Positions 1 through 7,002 are shown, counted from the stretch's first letter. The stretch: 7,143 nt of DNA from an uncultured Micrococcales bacterium (GCA_937919125.1 CALFOB010000016.1:1-7143), one strand, 5' to 3'. Numbers and translations are program-made. The notes: generated from the sequence alone by a model not told the origin.

Positions 1-31
1 ACTGGAGTTCAGACGTGTGCTCTTCCGATCT
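1..31 (+). other. Illumina sequencing adapter remnant (not genomic)
   Basis: The first 31 bases begin ACTGGAGTTCAGACGTG and end GCTCTTCCGATCT. This is the 3' part of the Illumina TruSeq read-2/index adapter, recognised from memory as an exact match. Biological sequence begins at about base 32. The argC frame happens to stay open through the adapter, so an automatic caller could append about ten false residues to the protein. Confidence 0.97.
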
Positions 32-33
32 GT

Positions 34-936
34 TCACTAAATCCAGAGCTGACCAAATACTCAGATCTGGTTTTTGTTGAGAACAATAAAGAGAACCTCA
101 GTGGACACGATGTTGTCTTCCTTGCGCTTCCGCACACCAAGTCAGCAGAAGTTGCACAATGGCTTGAAGATGATGTTCTGGTTCTGGATTGCGGAGCTGA
201 TTTCCGTCTAGAGTCCAATGAAGAATTTGAAAAGTTCTATAAGAGCCCGCATGCAGGAACTTGGGTTTATGGAATGCCTGAATTGCTAATCGAAGGTAAT
301 TCAAAGCAACGAGAGAAGCTTTCTGGTCAAAAGAGAATTGCAGTTCCTGGTTGCAACGCAACAGCAATCACTCTGGCATTTGCTCCGCTACTTCGAGATG
401 GTTTGCTTGATTCAACAGATTTAGTGTCAACTCTTTCTGTTGGAACAAGTGGTGCTGGTCGTAACGCTGAAGTAAATCAAGAACCAGTTTTGGCTTCAGC
501 TTTTGCGTATCAAGTTGGCGGTATTCATCGCCACATCCCAGAGGTTCGCCAGAATCTGGAAAAGACATCCAAAGGGAAAGTTTCTCTAACTTTCACACCA
601 GTTTTGATTCCGATGTTCAGAGGAATTCTTGCAGTAAACACAGCCAAGATCTTGCCTGGAGTTGATGAGGCGGCTGTTCGAAGCTCTTTTGTGGACGCGT
701 ATGGTTCTGAGAACTTCATTGAGTTGTTACCTTCGGGAACTTTCCCAAACACTGCTGATGTTGAGTTCACTAACAGGTGCCAGATCGGTGTTGGATTGGA
801 TGAAGCCACGGGAACTGTGATTGTCATTAGTGCCATAGATAATTTGGTGAAGGGAACTGCAGGTGCTGCGCTACAAAGCATGAACCTAGCTCTTGGAATT
901 GCTGAGGGAACTGGAATCACAGAGGGGAAGGCATAA
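34..936 (+). CDS. argC: N-acetyl-gamma-glutamyl-phosphate reductase, 5'-truncated
   Basis: ArgC reduces N-acetylglutamyl phosphate to N-acetylglutamate semialdehyde with NADPH, the third step of arginine synthesis, in the cytoplasm. About 300 codons are visible. The reading frame continues left of the first ATG (274) through clear family sequence (GHDVVFLALPH, then VLDCGADFRL), so 274 is an internal Met and not the start. Roughly 55-60 N-terminal residues, including the GxxGYxG dinucleotide-binding motif, are lost at the contig edge. The catalytic Cys is codon 352-354 in VPGCNATA, and the active-site His region IHRHIPE is encoded around 520-540. The C-terminus GTAGAALQSMNLALG is typical of the family. 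The residue after the catalytic Cys is Asn, where the classical ArgC signature has an aromatic residue. The stop codon overlaps the argB start by one base (TAATG). Confidence 0.96.
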   Translation, partial: SLNPELTKYSDLVFVENNKENLSGHDVVFLALPHTKSAEVAQWLEDDVLVLDCGADFRLESNEEFEKFYKSPHAGTWVYGMPELLIEGNSKQREKLSGQKRIAVPGCNATAITLAFAPLLRDGLLDSTDLVSTLSVGTSGAGRNAEVNQEPVLASAFAYQVGGIHRHIPEVRQNLEKTSKGKVSLTFTPVLIPMFRGILAVNTAKILPGVDEAAVRSSFVDAYGSENFIELLPSGTFPNTADVEFTNRCQIGVGLDEATGTVIVISAIDNLVKGTAGAALQSMNLALGIAEGTGITEGKA

Positions 937-1805
937 TGCAAAAAGCAGATGCGACCAATCTGGATCTAGCCCGAATCAAGGCTCAGACTCTAATCGAGTC
1001 TGCTCCTTGGATTAGAAAGTTTCAGGGCAAAGTATTCGTTGTGAAATTTGGCGGGAACGCCATGGTTGATGAGCAGTTGCAGCAAGCCTTCGCTGAAGAC
1101 ATTGCTTTCCTTAACCTGGTCGGCATCAAAGCTGTAGTTGTTCACGGCGGTGGCCCGCAGATTACCTCTCGACTAGCAGAACTTGGTCTGAAGAGTGAAT
1201 TCGTTGATGGGTTGAGAGTTACTTCAGCCGAAGCTATTTCAGTCATCCGTGATGTTTTGTTGAATGAGATTAGTACTCCATTGGCAAACATGATTGAAGC
1301 TGCAGGGGCAAATGCAGCGGTCTTCAACGGTGAAACAGAAGGTTTGTTTCAGGCCTCAATCACCAGAGCTGACTTAGGTTTAGTTGGGGAAGTTGTTGAA
1401 GTCAATGCTTCGGTTATTGCCAAGTCTTTTGAGCCAAATGTGATTCCTGTCATATCAACTGTTGCACCAGACAGCAGTGGCCAATTGGTGAATGTGAATG
1501 CAGATTTAGCTGCTTCATCTTTAGCTGCGGCACTGGGTGCTGAAAAGTTAGTAGTGCTTACTGACGTACCTGGCTTGTATAGCGACTGGCCTAATCGGGA
1601 TTCTCTAGTAAGTGAATTAACCGCTTCAGAATTGGAAGAGATTCTCCCAGATCTTGAATCAGGAATGATTCCAAAGATGCAAGCATGTTTGAACGCAGTT
1701 CGTGCTGGAGTTTCTAAAGCACACATCATTGATGGTCGTGTCCCACACAGCGTTTTGCTTGAAGTTTTTACACCTTCAGGAATTGGCACTTTGGTGCTGC
1801 CTTAG
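936..1805 (+). CDS. argB: Acetylglutamate kinase
   Basis: ArgB phosphorylates N-acetylglutamate with ATP, making the substrate of ArgC. The 289-residue length is normal for the amino-acid kinase family. Visible motifs are the ATP-site KFGGNAM (37-43), HGGGPQI (70-76), the acetylglutamate-binding stretch VDGLRVT (90-96), NVNAD (186-190), LTDVPGLY (208-215) and GMIPKM (243-248). About 25 residues precede the kinase core, rich in helix-forming residues. In known ArgBs such an N-terminal helix goes with hexamer formation and feedback inhibition by arginine, so I infer that this enzyme is arginine-sensitive. The ATG at 936 is chosen because it overlaps the argC stop and follows a purine-rich AGGGGAAGG ending about 4 nt upstream, which suggests translational coupling. 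In most actinobacteria argJ sits between argC and argB. Here it is absent and the junction is clean. Confidence 0.98.
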   Translation: MQKADATNLDLARIKAQTLIESAPWIRKFQGKVFVVKFGGNAMVDEQLQQAFAEDIAFLNLVGIKAVVVHGGGPQITSRLAELGLKSEFVDGLRVTSAEAISVIRDVLLNEISTPLANMIEAAGANAAVFNGETEGLFQASITRADLGLVGEVVEVNASVIAKSFEPNVIPVISTVAPDSSGQLVNVNADLAASSLAAALGAEKLVVLTDVPGLYSDWPNRDSLVSELTASELEEILPDLESGMIPKMQACLNAVRAGVSKAHIIDGRVPHSVLLEVFTPSGIGTLVLP

Positions 1806-1823
1806 GAATAGAAAGAAGAAATT

Positions 1824-2747
1824 ATGACTAGACACTTTTTGAGAGATGATGACATTTCTTCAGCAGAGCAGGCGGAGATTATTCAGCTTGCTCTAGAACT
1901 CAAAGCTAATCCTTACTCTCGTAAGGTTTTTGAAGGCCCAAAGACAGTTGCTGTTATTTTCGATAAGACTTCGACAAGAACAAGAGTTTCCTTTGCAGTT
2001 GGAATTAGTGATCTTGGAGGAGTGCCACTAATCATTGATTCCCAAGGAAGTCAGATGGGGGCTAAAGAATCTGTTGCAGACACAGCCAGAGTCTTGGACA
2101 GGCAGGTAGCACAGATTGTTTGGCGAACCTATGCACAATCAGGCTTAGAAGAAATGGCGCAGAACTCAAAGGTTCCTGTTATCAATGCACTGAGCGATGA
2201 GTTTCACCCATGCCAGCTGCTAGCCGATCTTCTAACAATTCAAGAACACAAAGGCAAGCTTGCGGGATTGAAACTTGTCTACATCGGTGATGGCAACAAC
2301 ATGGCTAACTCTTACCTAATTGCTGGGGCAATGGCTGGAATGCACGTTGTTGCAGTTACTCCAGAGAAGTATTCACCAGCTGAAGAAGTAGTCGCTAGAG
2401 CGACTGAGATTGCTTCGAGCACCGGTGGTTCTGTTTCTATTTCAAATAACCCAGCAGATGCTGCTGCAGGAGCTGATGTTCTTGCAACTGACACTTGGGT
2501 GTCTATGGGGCAAGAAGCGCAGAAGGCACAGAGAGTTAAAGACTTCGCTGGGTTCACTATTGACTCTGAGCTTTTGAAGGCAGCCAAAACAGATGCAATC
2601 GTCTTACACTGTCTTCCTGCTTACAGAGGATATGAAATTAGTGCAGAAGTTTTGGATGGAAGCCAAGCTGTGATCTGGGATGAAGCGGAAAACCGTCTCC
2701 ATGCCCAGAAGGCACTTATGGTTTGGCTAGACCAGCGTGCCAAGTAA
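1824..2747 (+). CDS. argF: Ornithine carbamoyltransferase
   Basis: ArgF joins carbamoyl phosphate and ornithine to give citrulline in the cytoplasm. The 307-residue length fits the anabolic trimeric enzyme. The start MTRHFLRDDDIS is typical of actinobacterial ArgF. The carbamoyl-phosphate loop STRTR is at 50-54, HPCQ at 128-131, GDGNNMANS (start of the ornithine domain) at 155-163, DTWVSMG at 223-229, and the ornithine/catalytic loop HCLPAYRG at 262-269 with its Cys intact. These motifs separate it from aspartate carbamoyltransferase and from acetylornithine-type transcarbamylases. A weak ribosome site (GAAAGAAG, 1811-1818) lies in the 18-nt gap after argB. The usual argD gene between argB and argF is not present. 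Nothing looks damaged. Confidence 0.98.
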   Translation: MTRHFLRDDDISSAEQAEIIQLALELKANPYSRKVFEGPKTVAVIFDKTSTRTRVSFAVGISDLGGVPLIIDSQGSQMGAKESVADTARVLDRQVAQIVWRTYAQSGLEEMAQNSKVPVINALSDEFHPCQLLADLLTIQEHKGKLAGLKLVYIGDGNNMANSYLIAGAMAGMHVVAVTPEKYSPAEEVVARATEIASSTGGSVSISNNPADAAAGADVLATDTWVSMGQEAQKAQRVKDFAGFTIDSELLKAAKTDAIVLHCLPAYRGYEISAEVLDGSQAVIWDEAENRLHAQKALMVWLDQRAK

Positions 2748-2788
2748 AATCAAAGTAATCCCGATGACGAACGTCTTCGAGAGCATTT

Positions 2789-2794
2789 AAGGAG
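2789..2794 (+). promoter_or_regulatory. Ribosome binding site deciding the argG start
   Basis: AAGGAG is the best Shine-Dalgarno match of the cluster. Two ATGs follow in tandem, at 2797 and 2800. The first is only 2 nt from the motif and the second 5 nt, so 2800 is the likelier start, giving a protein that begins MSERVVLAYSGG. Confidence 0.75.
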
Positions 2795-2799
2795 TAATG

Positions 2800-4005
2800 A
2801 TGTCAGAACGCGTAGTGCTTGCCTATTCAGGTGGTTTGGATACTTCCGTTGGAATTGGTTGGTTGAAGGAAGCTACTGGTAAAGAAGTAGTTGCTCTAGC
2901 TATAGACGTTGGTCAGGGTGGCGAGGACATGGACGCTATTCGTCAGCGTGCATTGGACTGTGGAGCCGTTGAGGCAATCGTCATCGACGCTAAGGCTGAG
3001 TTCGCTGATGACTACCTGATGCCTGCTCTGAAGGCCAACGCTTTGTATCAGAAGAGATACCCGTTGGTATCTGCACTGTCTAGACCTTTGATTGGTAAGC
3101 ACCTAGCTAGCGTTGCTAGAAAGCTTGGAGCAGACAGTGTGGCTCACGGTTGCACAGGTAAAGGTAATGACCAGGTTCGCTTTGAAGCAGCAGTTGCCGC
3201 TATCGCACCTGAGTTGAAATCAATTGCTCCGATTCGTGACCTTGCTCTAACCAGAGATAAGGCAATTGAGTTTGCTGAGAAGAACAATCTTCCAATTGCT
3301 CAGAACAAGAAATCTCCATACTCTGTGGACCAAAACGTTTGGGGTAGAGCTGTTGAAACAGGTTTCCTAGAAGACCCATGGAATGCACCAATTGAAGATC
3401 TCTATTCATACACTCAGGACCCTGATGTATTCAGAGAAGCAACTGAAGTAACTATCAGCTTTGAAGCCGGTATCCCGGTTGCTATTGATGGTGTTAGATA
3501 CTCAGCCATTGACTTGATTCAGAAGATGAATGATCTAGCTGGAGCACACGGAGTGGGTCGTATCGATATTGTTGAAGACAGACTTGTTGGAATCAAGAGT
3601 CGTGAAATCTATGAGTCACCTGCGGGTATTGCTTTGATTGCTGCTCACGAAGAGTTAGAGAACCTTACTCTTGAGCGTGATGTGAACAGATTTAAGCGTG
3701 GCATTGAAGCTCGCTGGGCAGATCTTGTTTATGAAGGTCTATGGTTCTCAGGTCTGAAGAGATCTCTAGATGTATTCATCGACCACACTCAAGAGCATGT
3801 GACAGGCGATGTTCGTCTAAAGATGCAGGGTGGTAGAGCAGTTGTTACTGGACGTAAGTCTGATGAGTCTCTCTATGACTTCAGCTTGGCAACTTATGAC
3901 ACTGGTGACACATTTGACCAGTCTCTAGCTAAGGGGTTCATTGAGCTTTGGGCATTGCCAAGCAAGATTGCCTCTAGAAGAGACGCAAACAGGAACAAGA
4001 AGTAG
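2800..4005 (+). CDS. argG: Argininosuccinate synthase, class I
   Basis: ArgG condenses citrulline and aspartate with ATP, via a citrullyl-AMP intermediate, to make argininosuccinate. From the ATG at 2800 it is 401 residues, the usual class I length. The N-type ATP pyrophosphatase loop AYSGGLDTS is at 8-16, YPLVSALSRP at 87-96, and the nucleotide/aspartate-site stretch HGCTGKGNDQVRFE at 116-129. It continues with NKKSPYSVDQNVWGR and LEDPWN and ends in the helical oligomerisation tail. The alternative start at 2797 adds one Met and is poorly spaced from the ribosome site. The 52-nt gap from argF is the longest in the cluster. I see no convincing promoter or terminator in it, only a weak CGAA/TTCG inverted repeat near 2770. 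argH follows after 2 nt. Confidence 0.98.
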   Translation: MSERVVLAYSGGLDTSVGIGWLKEATGKEVVALAIDVGQGGEDMDAIRQRALDCGAVEAIVIDAKAEFADDYLMPALKANALYQKRYPLVSALSRPLIGKHLASVARKLGADSVAHGCTGKGNDQVRFEAAVAAIAPELKSIAPIRDLALTRDKAIEFAEKNNLPIAQNKKSPYSVDQNVWGRAVETGFLEDPWNAPIEDLYSYTQDPDVFREATEVTISFEAGIPVAIDGVRYSAIDLIQKMNDLAGAHGVGRIDIVEDRLVGIKSREIYESPAGIALIAAHEELENLTLERDVNRFKRGIEARWADLVYEGLWFSGLKRSLDVFIDHTQEHVTGDVRLKMQGGRAVVTGRKSDESLYDFSLATYDTGDTFDQSLAKGFIELWALPSKIASRRDANRNKK

Positions 4006-4007
4006 CC

Positions 4008-5405
4008 ATGTCTGAATCATCCTCACTCTGGGGCGGTAGATTCTCTGGCGCTACTAATGATGCTTTAGTTGCACTGAGTCGTTCAATTCACTTTGATTGG
4101 CGTCTAGCACCATATGACATCAAAGGCACTAGAGCCCACCTTCTAGCTCTTCGAGCTGCGGGCTATCTTGCCGAAGCAGAGCTAGTGAAACTGGATAAGG
4201 CTCTTGTTGAACTGGACAAGAGAGTTGCTTCAGGGATGTTTACCGCAAAGCCAGCTGATGAGGATGTGCACAGCGCTTTGGAGCGTGGCCTAATCGAAAT
4301 GGTTGGCCCTGAACTTGGCGGCAAGGTTAGAGCCGGAAGATCTAGGAATGACCAGATTGCTACTCTGATTCGCATCTACCTACTGGATCAGTCTGCTCTG
4401 ATTCGCACAGAGGTGCTTCAGTTGATAGATGTCTTGACTACCTTGGCTCAGGAGCACCTGAGTGAGCCAATGCCAGGACGTACTCACTTCCAGCATGCAC
4501 AACCTGTATTGCTTTCCCATCACCTCCTTGCTCACGTGTGGCCTCTGGTTAGAGACCTTGAGCGTTTGAGCCAGTGGCGTGAGAGAGCGTCATTCTCTCC
4601 TTACGGAGCAGGAGCACTTGCTGGAACTTCACTAGAGCTAGATCCAAATATTGTTTCTGAAGCTCTTGGATTGACTGCGCCAATGGCTAACTCCATGGAT
4701 GCAACTTCTTCTAGAGATGTTGTTGCGGAATTCGCTTTCATTGGAACTCTTATCTCGATTAATCTCTCTCGCTTTGCGGAAGAAATTATTATTTGGGCCA
4801 GCGCTGAGTTCAACTATGTGAAGCTTGCTGACGCATTCTCAACAGGATCATCGATCATGCCTCAGAAGAAGAATCCAGACGTGGCAGAACTAACCAGAGG
4901 CAAAACAGGCCGAATCATCGGTGACCTAACTGGCTTGCTTTCAACTTTGAAGGCTCTTCCACTTTCATACAACAGGGATCTTCAAGAAGATAAAGAACCT
5001 GTCTTTGACATTGCGGATACGTTGCTATTGATTCTTCCAGCGTTCACCGGAATGGTTGCGACCATGGAATTCAACACTGCTCGCATGGAAGAACTTTCAT
5101 CGGCTGGTTACTCACTGGCAACAGATGTTGCTGAGTGGTTAGTGAAGCAGAGAGTTCCTTTCAGAGAAGCTCATGAAATCACTGGAAAGCTCGTTGCATT
5201 CGCTGAAAGCAACGAAATGGAACTGAGTGAAGTATCTGATGTTGAGTTCGCCGCGATTAGTAAGCATCTGACTCCTGAAGTTAGAGAAGTGCTCAACGTT
5301 GCAGGTTCGATTCGTTCTAGAAGCGGCACAGGTGGAACAGCAGTGCCTAGAGTCCTAGATCAGATCAGTGCATTGCGTAAAATGGTGCCTAGCGAAAACA
5401 GATAG
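4008..5405 (+). CDS. argH: Argininosuccinate lyase
   Basis: ArgH splits argininosuccinate into arginine and fumarate, the last step of arginine synthesis. It is a homotetramer of the fumarase/aspartase superfamily, and the 465-residue length is normal. It opens with the family hallmark LWGGRFSG (7-14). EDVHSALE and GKVRAGRSRNDQ follow in the first conserved region. RTHFQHAQP carries the conserved His at residue 160, and the signature GSSIMPQKKNPD carries the catalytic serine loop (Ser281-Ser282). All key residues are present. The gap to argG is 2 nt, with an AAGAAG stretch overlapping the argG end as a weak ribosome site, so coupled translation is likely. Confidence 0.98.
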   Translation: MSESSSLWGGRFSGATNDALVALSRSIHFDWRLAPYDIKGTRAHLLALRAAGYLAEAELVKLDKALVELDKRVASGMFTAKPADEDVHSALERGLIEMVGPELGGKVRAGRSRNDQIATLIRIYLLDQSALIRTEVLQLIDVLTTLAQEHLSEPMPGRTHFQHAQPVLLSHHLLAHVWPLVRDLERLSQWRERASFSPYGAGALAGTSLELDPNIVSEALGLTAPMANSMDATSSRDVVAEFAFIGTLISINLSRFAEEIIIWASAEFNYVKLADAFSTGSSIMPQKKNPDVAELTRGKTGRIIGDLTGLLSTLKALPLSYNRDLQEDKEPVFDIADTLLLILPAFTGMVATMEFNTARMEELSSAGYSLATDVAEWLVKQRVPFREAHEITGKLVAFAESNEMELSEVSDVEFAAISKHLTPEVREVLNVAGSIRSRSGTGGTAVPRVLDQISALRKMVPSENR

Positions 5406-5414
5406 GTTTTACTA

Positions 5415-6716
5415 ATGGCCACCAGCGATGCACTTGCACAACAGAGCAATGACTCTGCCTTCTCAGATGTTTGGGAAGAGCTGAAGTGGCGTGGTCTAGT
5501 TGCTATCTCTACAGATGAAGCAGAACTGCAAAGTGCTCTAAAGTCTTCATCTCTTACTTTCTACTGTGGATTTGATCCAACAGCACCGAGTCTTCACCTA
5601 GGTAACTTGGTTCAGCTCCTCGTTATGAGAAGACTTCAGCTTGCTGGACATAACCCGCTAGTTCTTATTGGTGGGGCAACAGGTCTAATTGGAGACCCTA
5701 AGCCAACTGCCGAGCGAACATTGAACGCAAAAGAGACCGTTGCTGAATGGGTTGAGAAGCTTGGCACTCAAGCTGCACGTTTCTTGTCTTTTGAAGGCTC
5801 AAATGGAGCAAAGCTAGTAAACAACCTGGACTGGACTCAATCGCTAAGCTCTATTGACTTCCTTCGTGACATTGGCAAGCACTTCAGAGTTGGCAAAATG
5901 CTTAGCAAAGATGCCGTTTCTGCTCGTTTGAACTCAGATGCAGGTATTTCATTTACAGAGTTTTCTTACCAAATCCTTCAGGGAATGGATTTTCTAGAGC
6001 TTTACCGAAGAAATAACTGTGTATTGCAGATTGGCGGAAGTGACCAGTGGGGGAACCTAACTAGCGGGACCGATCTGATTCACAAAGTCGAGGGAAAGAG
6101 TGCTTTCATCCTTGCAACACCTCTGATTACAGACTCTGAGGGCAAGAAATTCGGTAAATCCGAAGGAAATGCCATCTGGTTAGACACCGAACTGACTTCC
6201 CCTTACGCTTTTTACCAATTCTGGCTAAATGTTGAGGATTCAATCTCCATCAATCTTCTGAAAGTCTTTACTTTCCTAAGCAAGGCGGAGATTGATGAAC
6301 TTGAGAGCCAGCTAGCCTCGGAACCTCACCTAAGAGCGGCGCAAAAGAAGTTAGCTTACGAAGTTACCTCTTTGGTTCATTCAGCTCAAGCCACAGATGC
6401 AGTTATCGCTGCATCCCAAGCGCTATTTGGTCAGGGAGAACTTGACCAGTTGGACAAGGCAACCCTAGAGGCAGCTCTTTCAGCATTGCCAAATGCCAGG
6501 GCTCAGCTAGGTGCTGGAGTAGCGGATCTATTGGTGGAGACAGGCCTCGTTGCAAGCGTGAGTGCTGGTCGCAGAGCTATTGCTGAGGGTGGGGTGTACC
6601 TAAACAACGTCAGAATTGACGATGAAAAAGCCAACCTAGACCAGGCAATCATGGGGGAGTACGCGGTTCTTCGCAGAGGCAAAAAGACCTTAGCTGGAAT
6701 ATTTATTCAAAAATAA
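5415..6716 (+). CDS. tyrS: Tyrosine--tRNA ligase
   Basis: TyrS attaches tyrosine to tRNA-Tyr, as a dimeric class I synthetase in the cytoplasm. The length is 433 residues. The catalytic core has CGFDPTAPSLHLGN, with the HIGH-type motif starting at His61, and a KMSKS-type loop KFGKS at 245-249. GMDFLELYRRNNC and QIGGSDQWGN (tyrosine-site region) lie between them. An S4 RNA-binding domain occupies about 369-433. The KFGKS form marks the TyrS rather than the TyrZ subgroup. About 20 residues precede the conserved EELKWRGL, an extension I believe is usual in Microbacteriaceae. The ATG lies 9 nt after the argH stop, with GATAGG overlapping that stop as a weak ribosome site. No GC-rich terminator follows, so transcription could run on into the rRNA promoter region. 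Confidence 0.98.
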   Translation: MATSDALAQQSNDSAFSDVWEELKWRGLVAISTDEAELQSALKSSSLTFYCGFDPTAPSLHLGNLVQLLVMRRLQLAGHNPLVLIGGATGLIGDPKPTAERTLNAKETVAEWVEKLGTQAARFLSFEGSNGAKLVNNLDWTQSLSSIDFLRDIGKHFRVGKMLSKDAVSARLNSDAGISFTEFSYQILQGMDFLELYRRNNCVLQIGGSDQWGNLTSGTDLIHKVEGKSAFILATPLITDSEGKKFGKSEGNAIWLDTELTSPYAFYQFWLNVEDSISINLLKVFTFLSKAEIDELESQLASEPHLRAAQKKLAYEVTSLVHSAQATDAVIAASQALFGQGELDQLDKATLEAALSALPNARAQLGAGVADLLVETGLVASVSAGRRAIAEGGVYLNNVRIDDEKANLDQAIMGEYAVLRRGKKTLAGIFIQK

Positions 6717-6727
6717 AGAAATTTCTT
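6716..6727. repeat. 12-bp perfect palindrome at the tyrS end, upstream of rrn P1
   Basis: AAGAAATTTCTT is self-complementary with no loop. It starts on the last base of the tyrS stop and ends 9 bp before the predicted P1 -35 box. Its 10-bp core AGAAATTTCT recurs at 6893-6902 upstream of P2. It is AT-rich, has no loop and no T-run after it, so it is a poor terminator. A protein-binding site or UP-like element is more plausible. Confidence 0.6.
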
Positions 6728-6736
6728 ACGTTCGAT

Positions 6737-6765
6737 TTGACTTGATTGTTATTCAGGCGTAATGT
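6737..6765 (+). promoter_or_regulatory. Predicted rRNA operon promoter P1
   Basis: TTGACT at 6737-6742 is separated by 17 nt from TAATGT at 6760-6765. Five of six -35 bases match the sigma70/HrdB-type consensus, the -10 fits TANNNT, and the spacing is ideal. The expected start is near 6771-6773. It points toward the rRNA leader, with no other gene between. It could conceivably be only an upstream accessory promoter. Confidence 0.7.
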
Positions 6766-6818
6766 TTTACCTGTTGCCCACAGTTTGAGAAATCTATTTT
6801 ATGGATCTCGGCTCAAGT

Positions 6819-6837
6819 GCAACCAATCAGCAACCAA
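6819..6837 (+). repeat. Direct repeat GCAACCAA, two copies 11 bp apart
   Basis: GCAACCAA occurs at 6819-6826 and again at 6830-6837, separated by TCA. The 11-bp period places both copies on about the same face of the helix, between promoters P1 and P2. A regulator site is possible, but two octamers in this length could also be chance. Confidence 0.45.
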
Positions 6838-6888
6838 GGAACCCAGTAAATTGGCGACTTTGGGGCAGATTGAACTTCCACTTCTAAG

Positions 6889-6906
6889 TTCTAGAAATTT
6901 CTAGAA
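6889..6906. repeat. 18-bp perfect palindrome upstream of rrn P2
   Basis: TTCTAGAAATTTCTAGAA is fully self-complementary. It contains two TTCTAGAA octamers, each itself a palindrome, starting 10 bp apart (6889 and 6899), and the core AGAAATTTCT shared with 6717-6726. It ends 17 bp before the P2 -35 box, where an UP element or an activator/repressor would act. As RNA it could fold only weakly, since there is no natural loop. Confidence 0.7.
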
Positions 6907-6923
6907 TTAATGCGTATGTCTAT

Positions 6924-6951
6924 TTGACTTAAGTTGAAAAAGTGGTAAGTT
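6924..6951 (+). promoter_or_regulatory. Predicted rRNA operon promoter P2 (extended -10)
   Basis: TTGACT at 6924-6929 is followed after 16 nt by TAAGTT at 6946-6951, with TGG just upstream forming an extended -10. The arrangement TTGACT...GTGGTAAGTTAG resembles rRNA promoters of actinobacteria. The predicted start is about 6957-6960, just ahead of the structured leader. This is probably the main rrn promoter. Confidence 0.8.
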
Positions 6952-6962
6952 AGTGAAGTTGC

Positions 6963-6993
6963 TCTGCGTGGGCCCCTAACCGGAATCCGCAGA
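6963..6993 (+). other. Stem-loop at the start of the rrn leader (boxB-like position)
   Basis: TCTGCG (6963-6968) pairs perfectly with CGCAGA (6988-6993). Skipping T6969, two further pairs (G-C and G-U) extend the stem around a C-rich loop. It begins within a few bases of the predicted transcript start and precedes the boxA-like block, the position of boxB in rrn antitermination leaders. That role is inferred from position only. Confidence 0.55.
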
Positions 6994-7002
6994 TGCATCC
7001 GA

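Noticed and set aside
9..218. Minus-strand open frame of 69 codons overlapping the adapter and argC
   Set aside because: It lies opposite strongly conserved argC codons, its sequence is low-complexity Ser/Arg/Thr rich, and part of it is adapter. It is a shadow frame.
34..1805. ArgC/ArgB as LysW-dependent LysY/LysZ enzymes, suggested by the unusual Cys context and missing argJ
   Set aside because: ArgB keeps the acetylglutamate-binding VDGLRVT stretch and the usual ArgB motifs, and there is no small acidic LysW-like carrier gene in the cluster.
1806..2799. ArgR operator boxes in the gaps between arg genes
   Set aside because: I could not find a convincing ArgR-type palindrome in the short gaps. 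The main operator, if any, would be upstream of argC and outside the window.
6716..6727. Palindrome after tyrS as an intrinsic terminator
   Set aside because: It is AT-only apart from two bases, has no loop and no following T-run, so a stable terminator hairpin would not form.
6801..6887. 28-codon open frame (MDLGSSATNQQPRN...) between P1 and P2
   Set aside because: There is no good ribosome site, no recognisable family, and it sits inside an rRNA promoter region. Short frames of this size are expected by chance.
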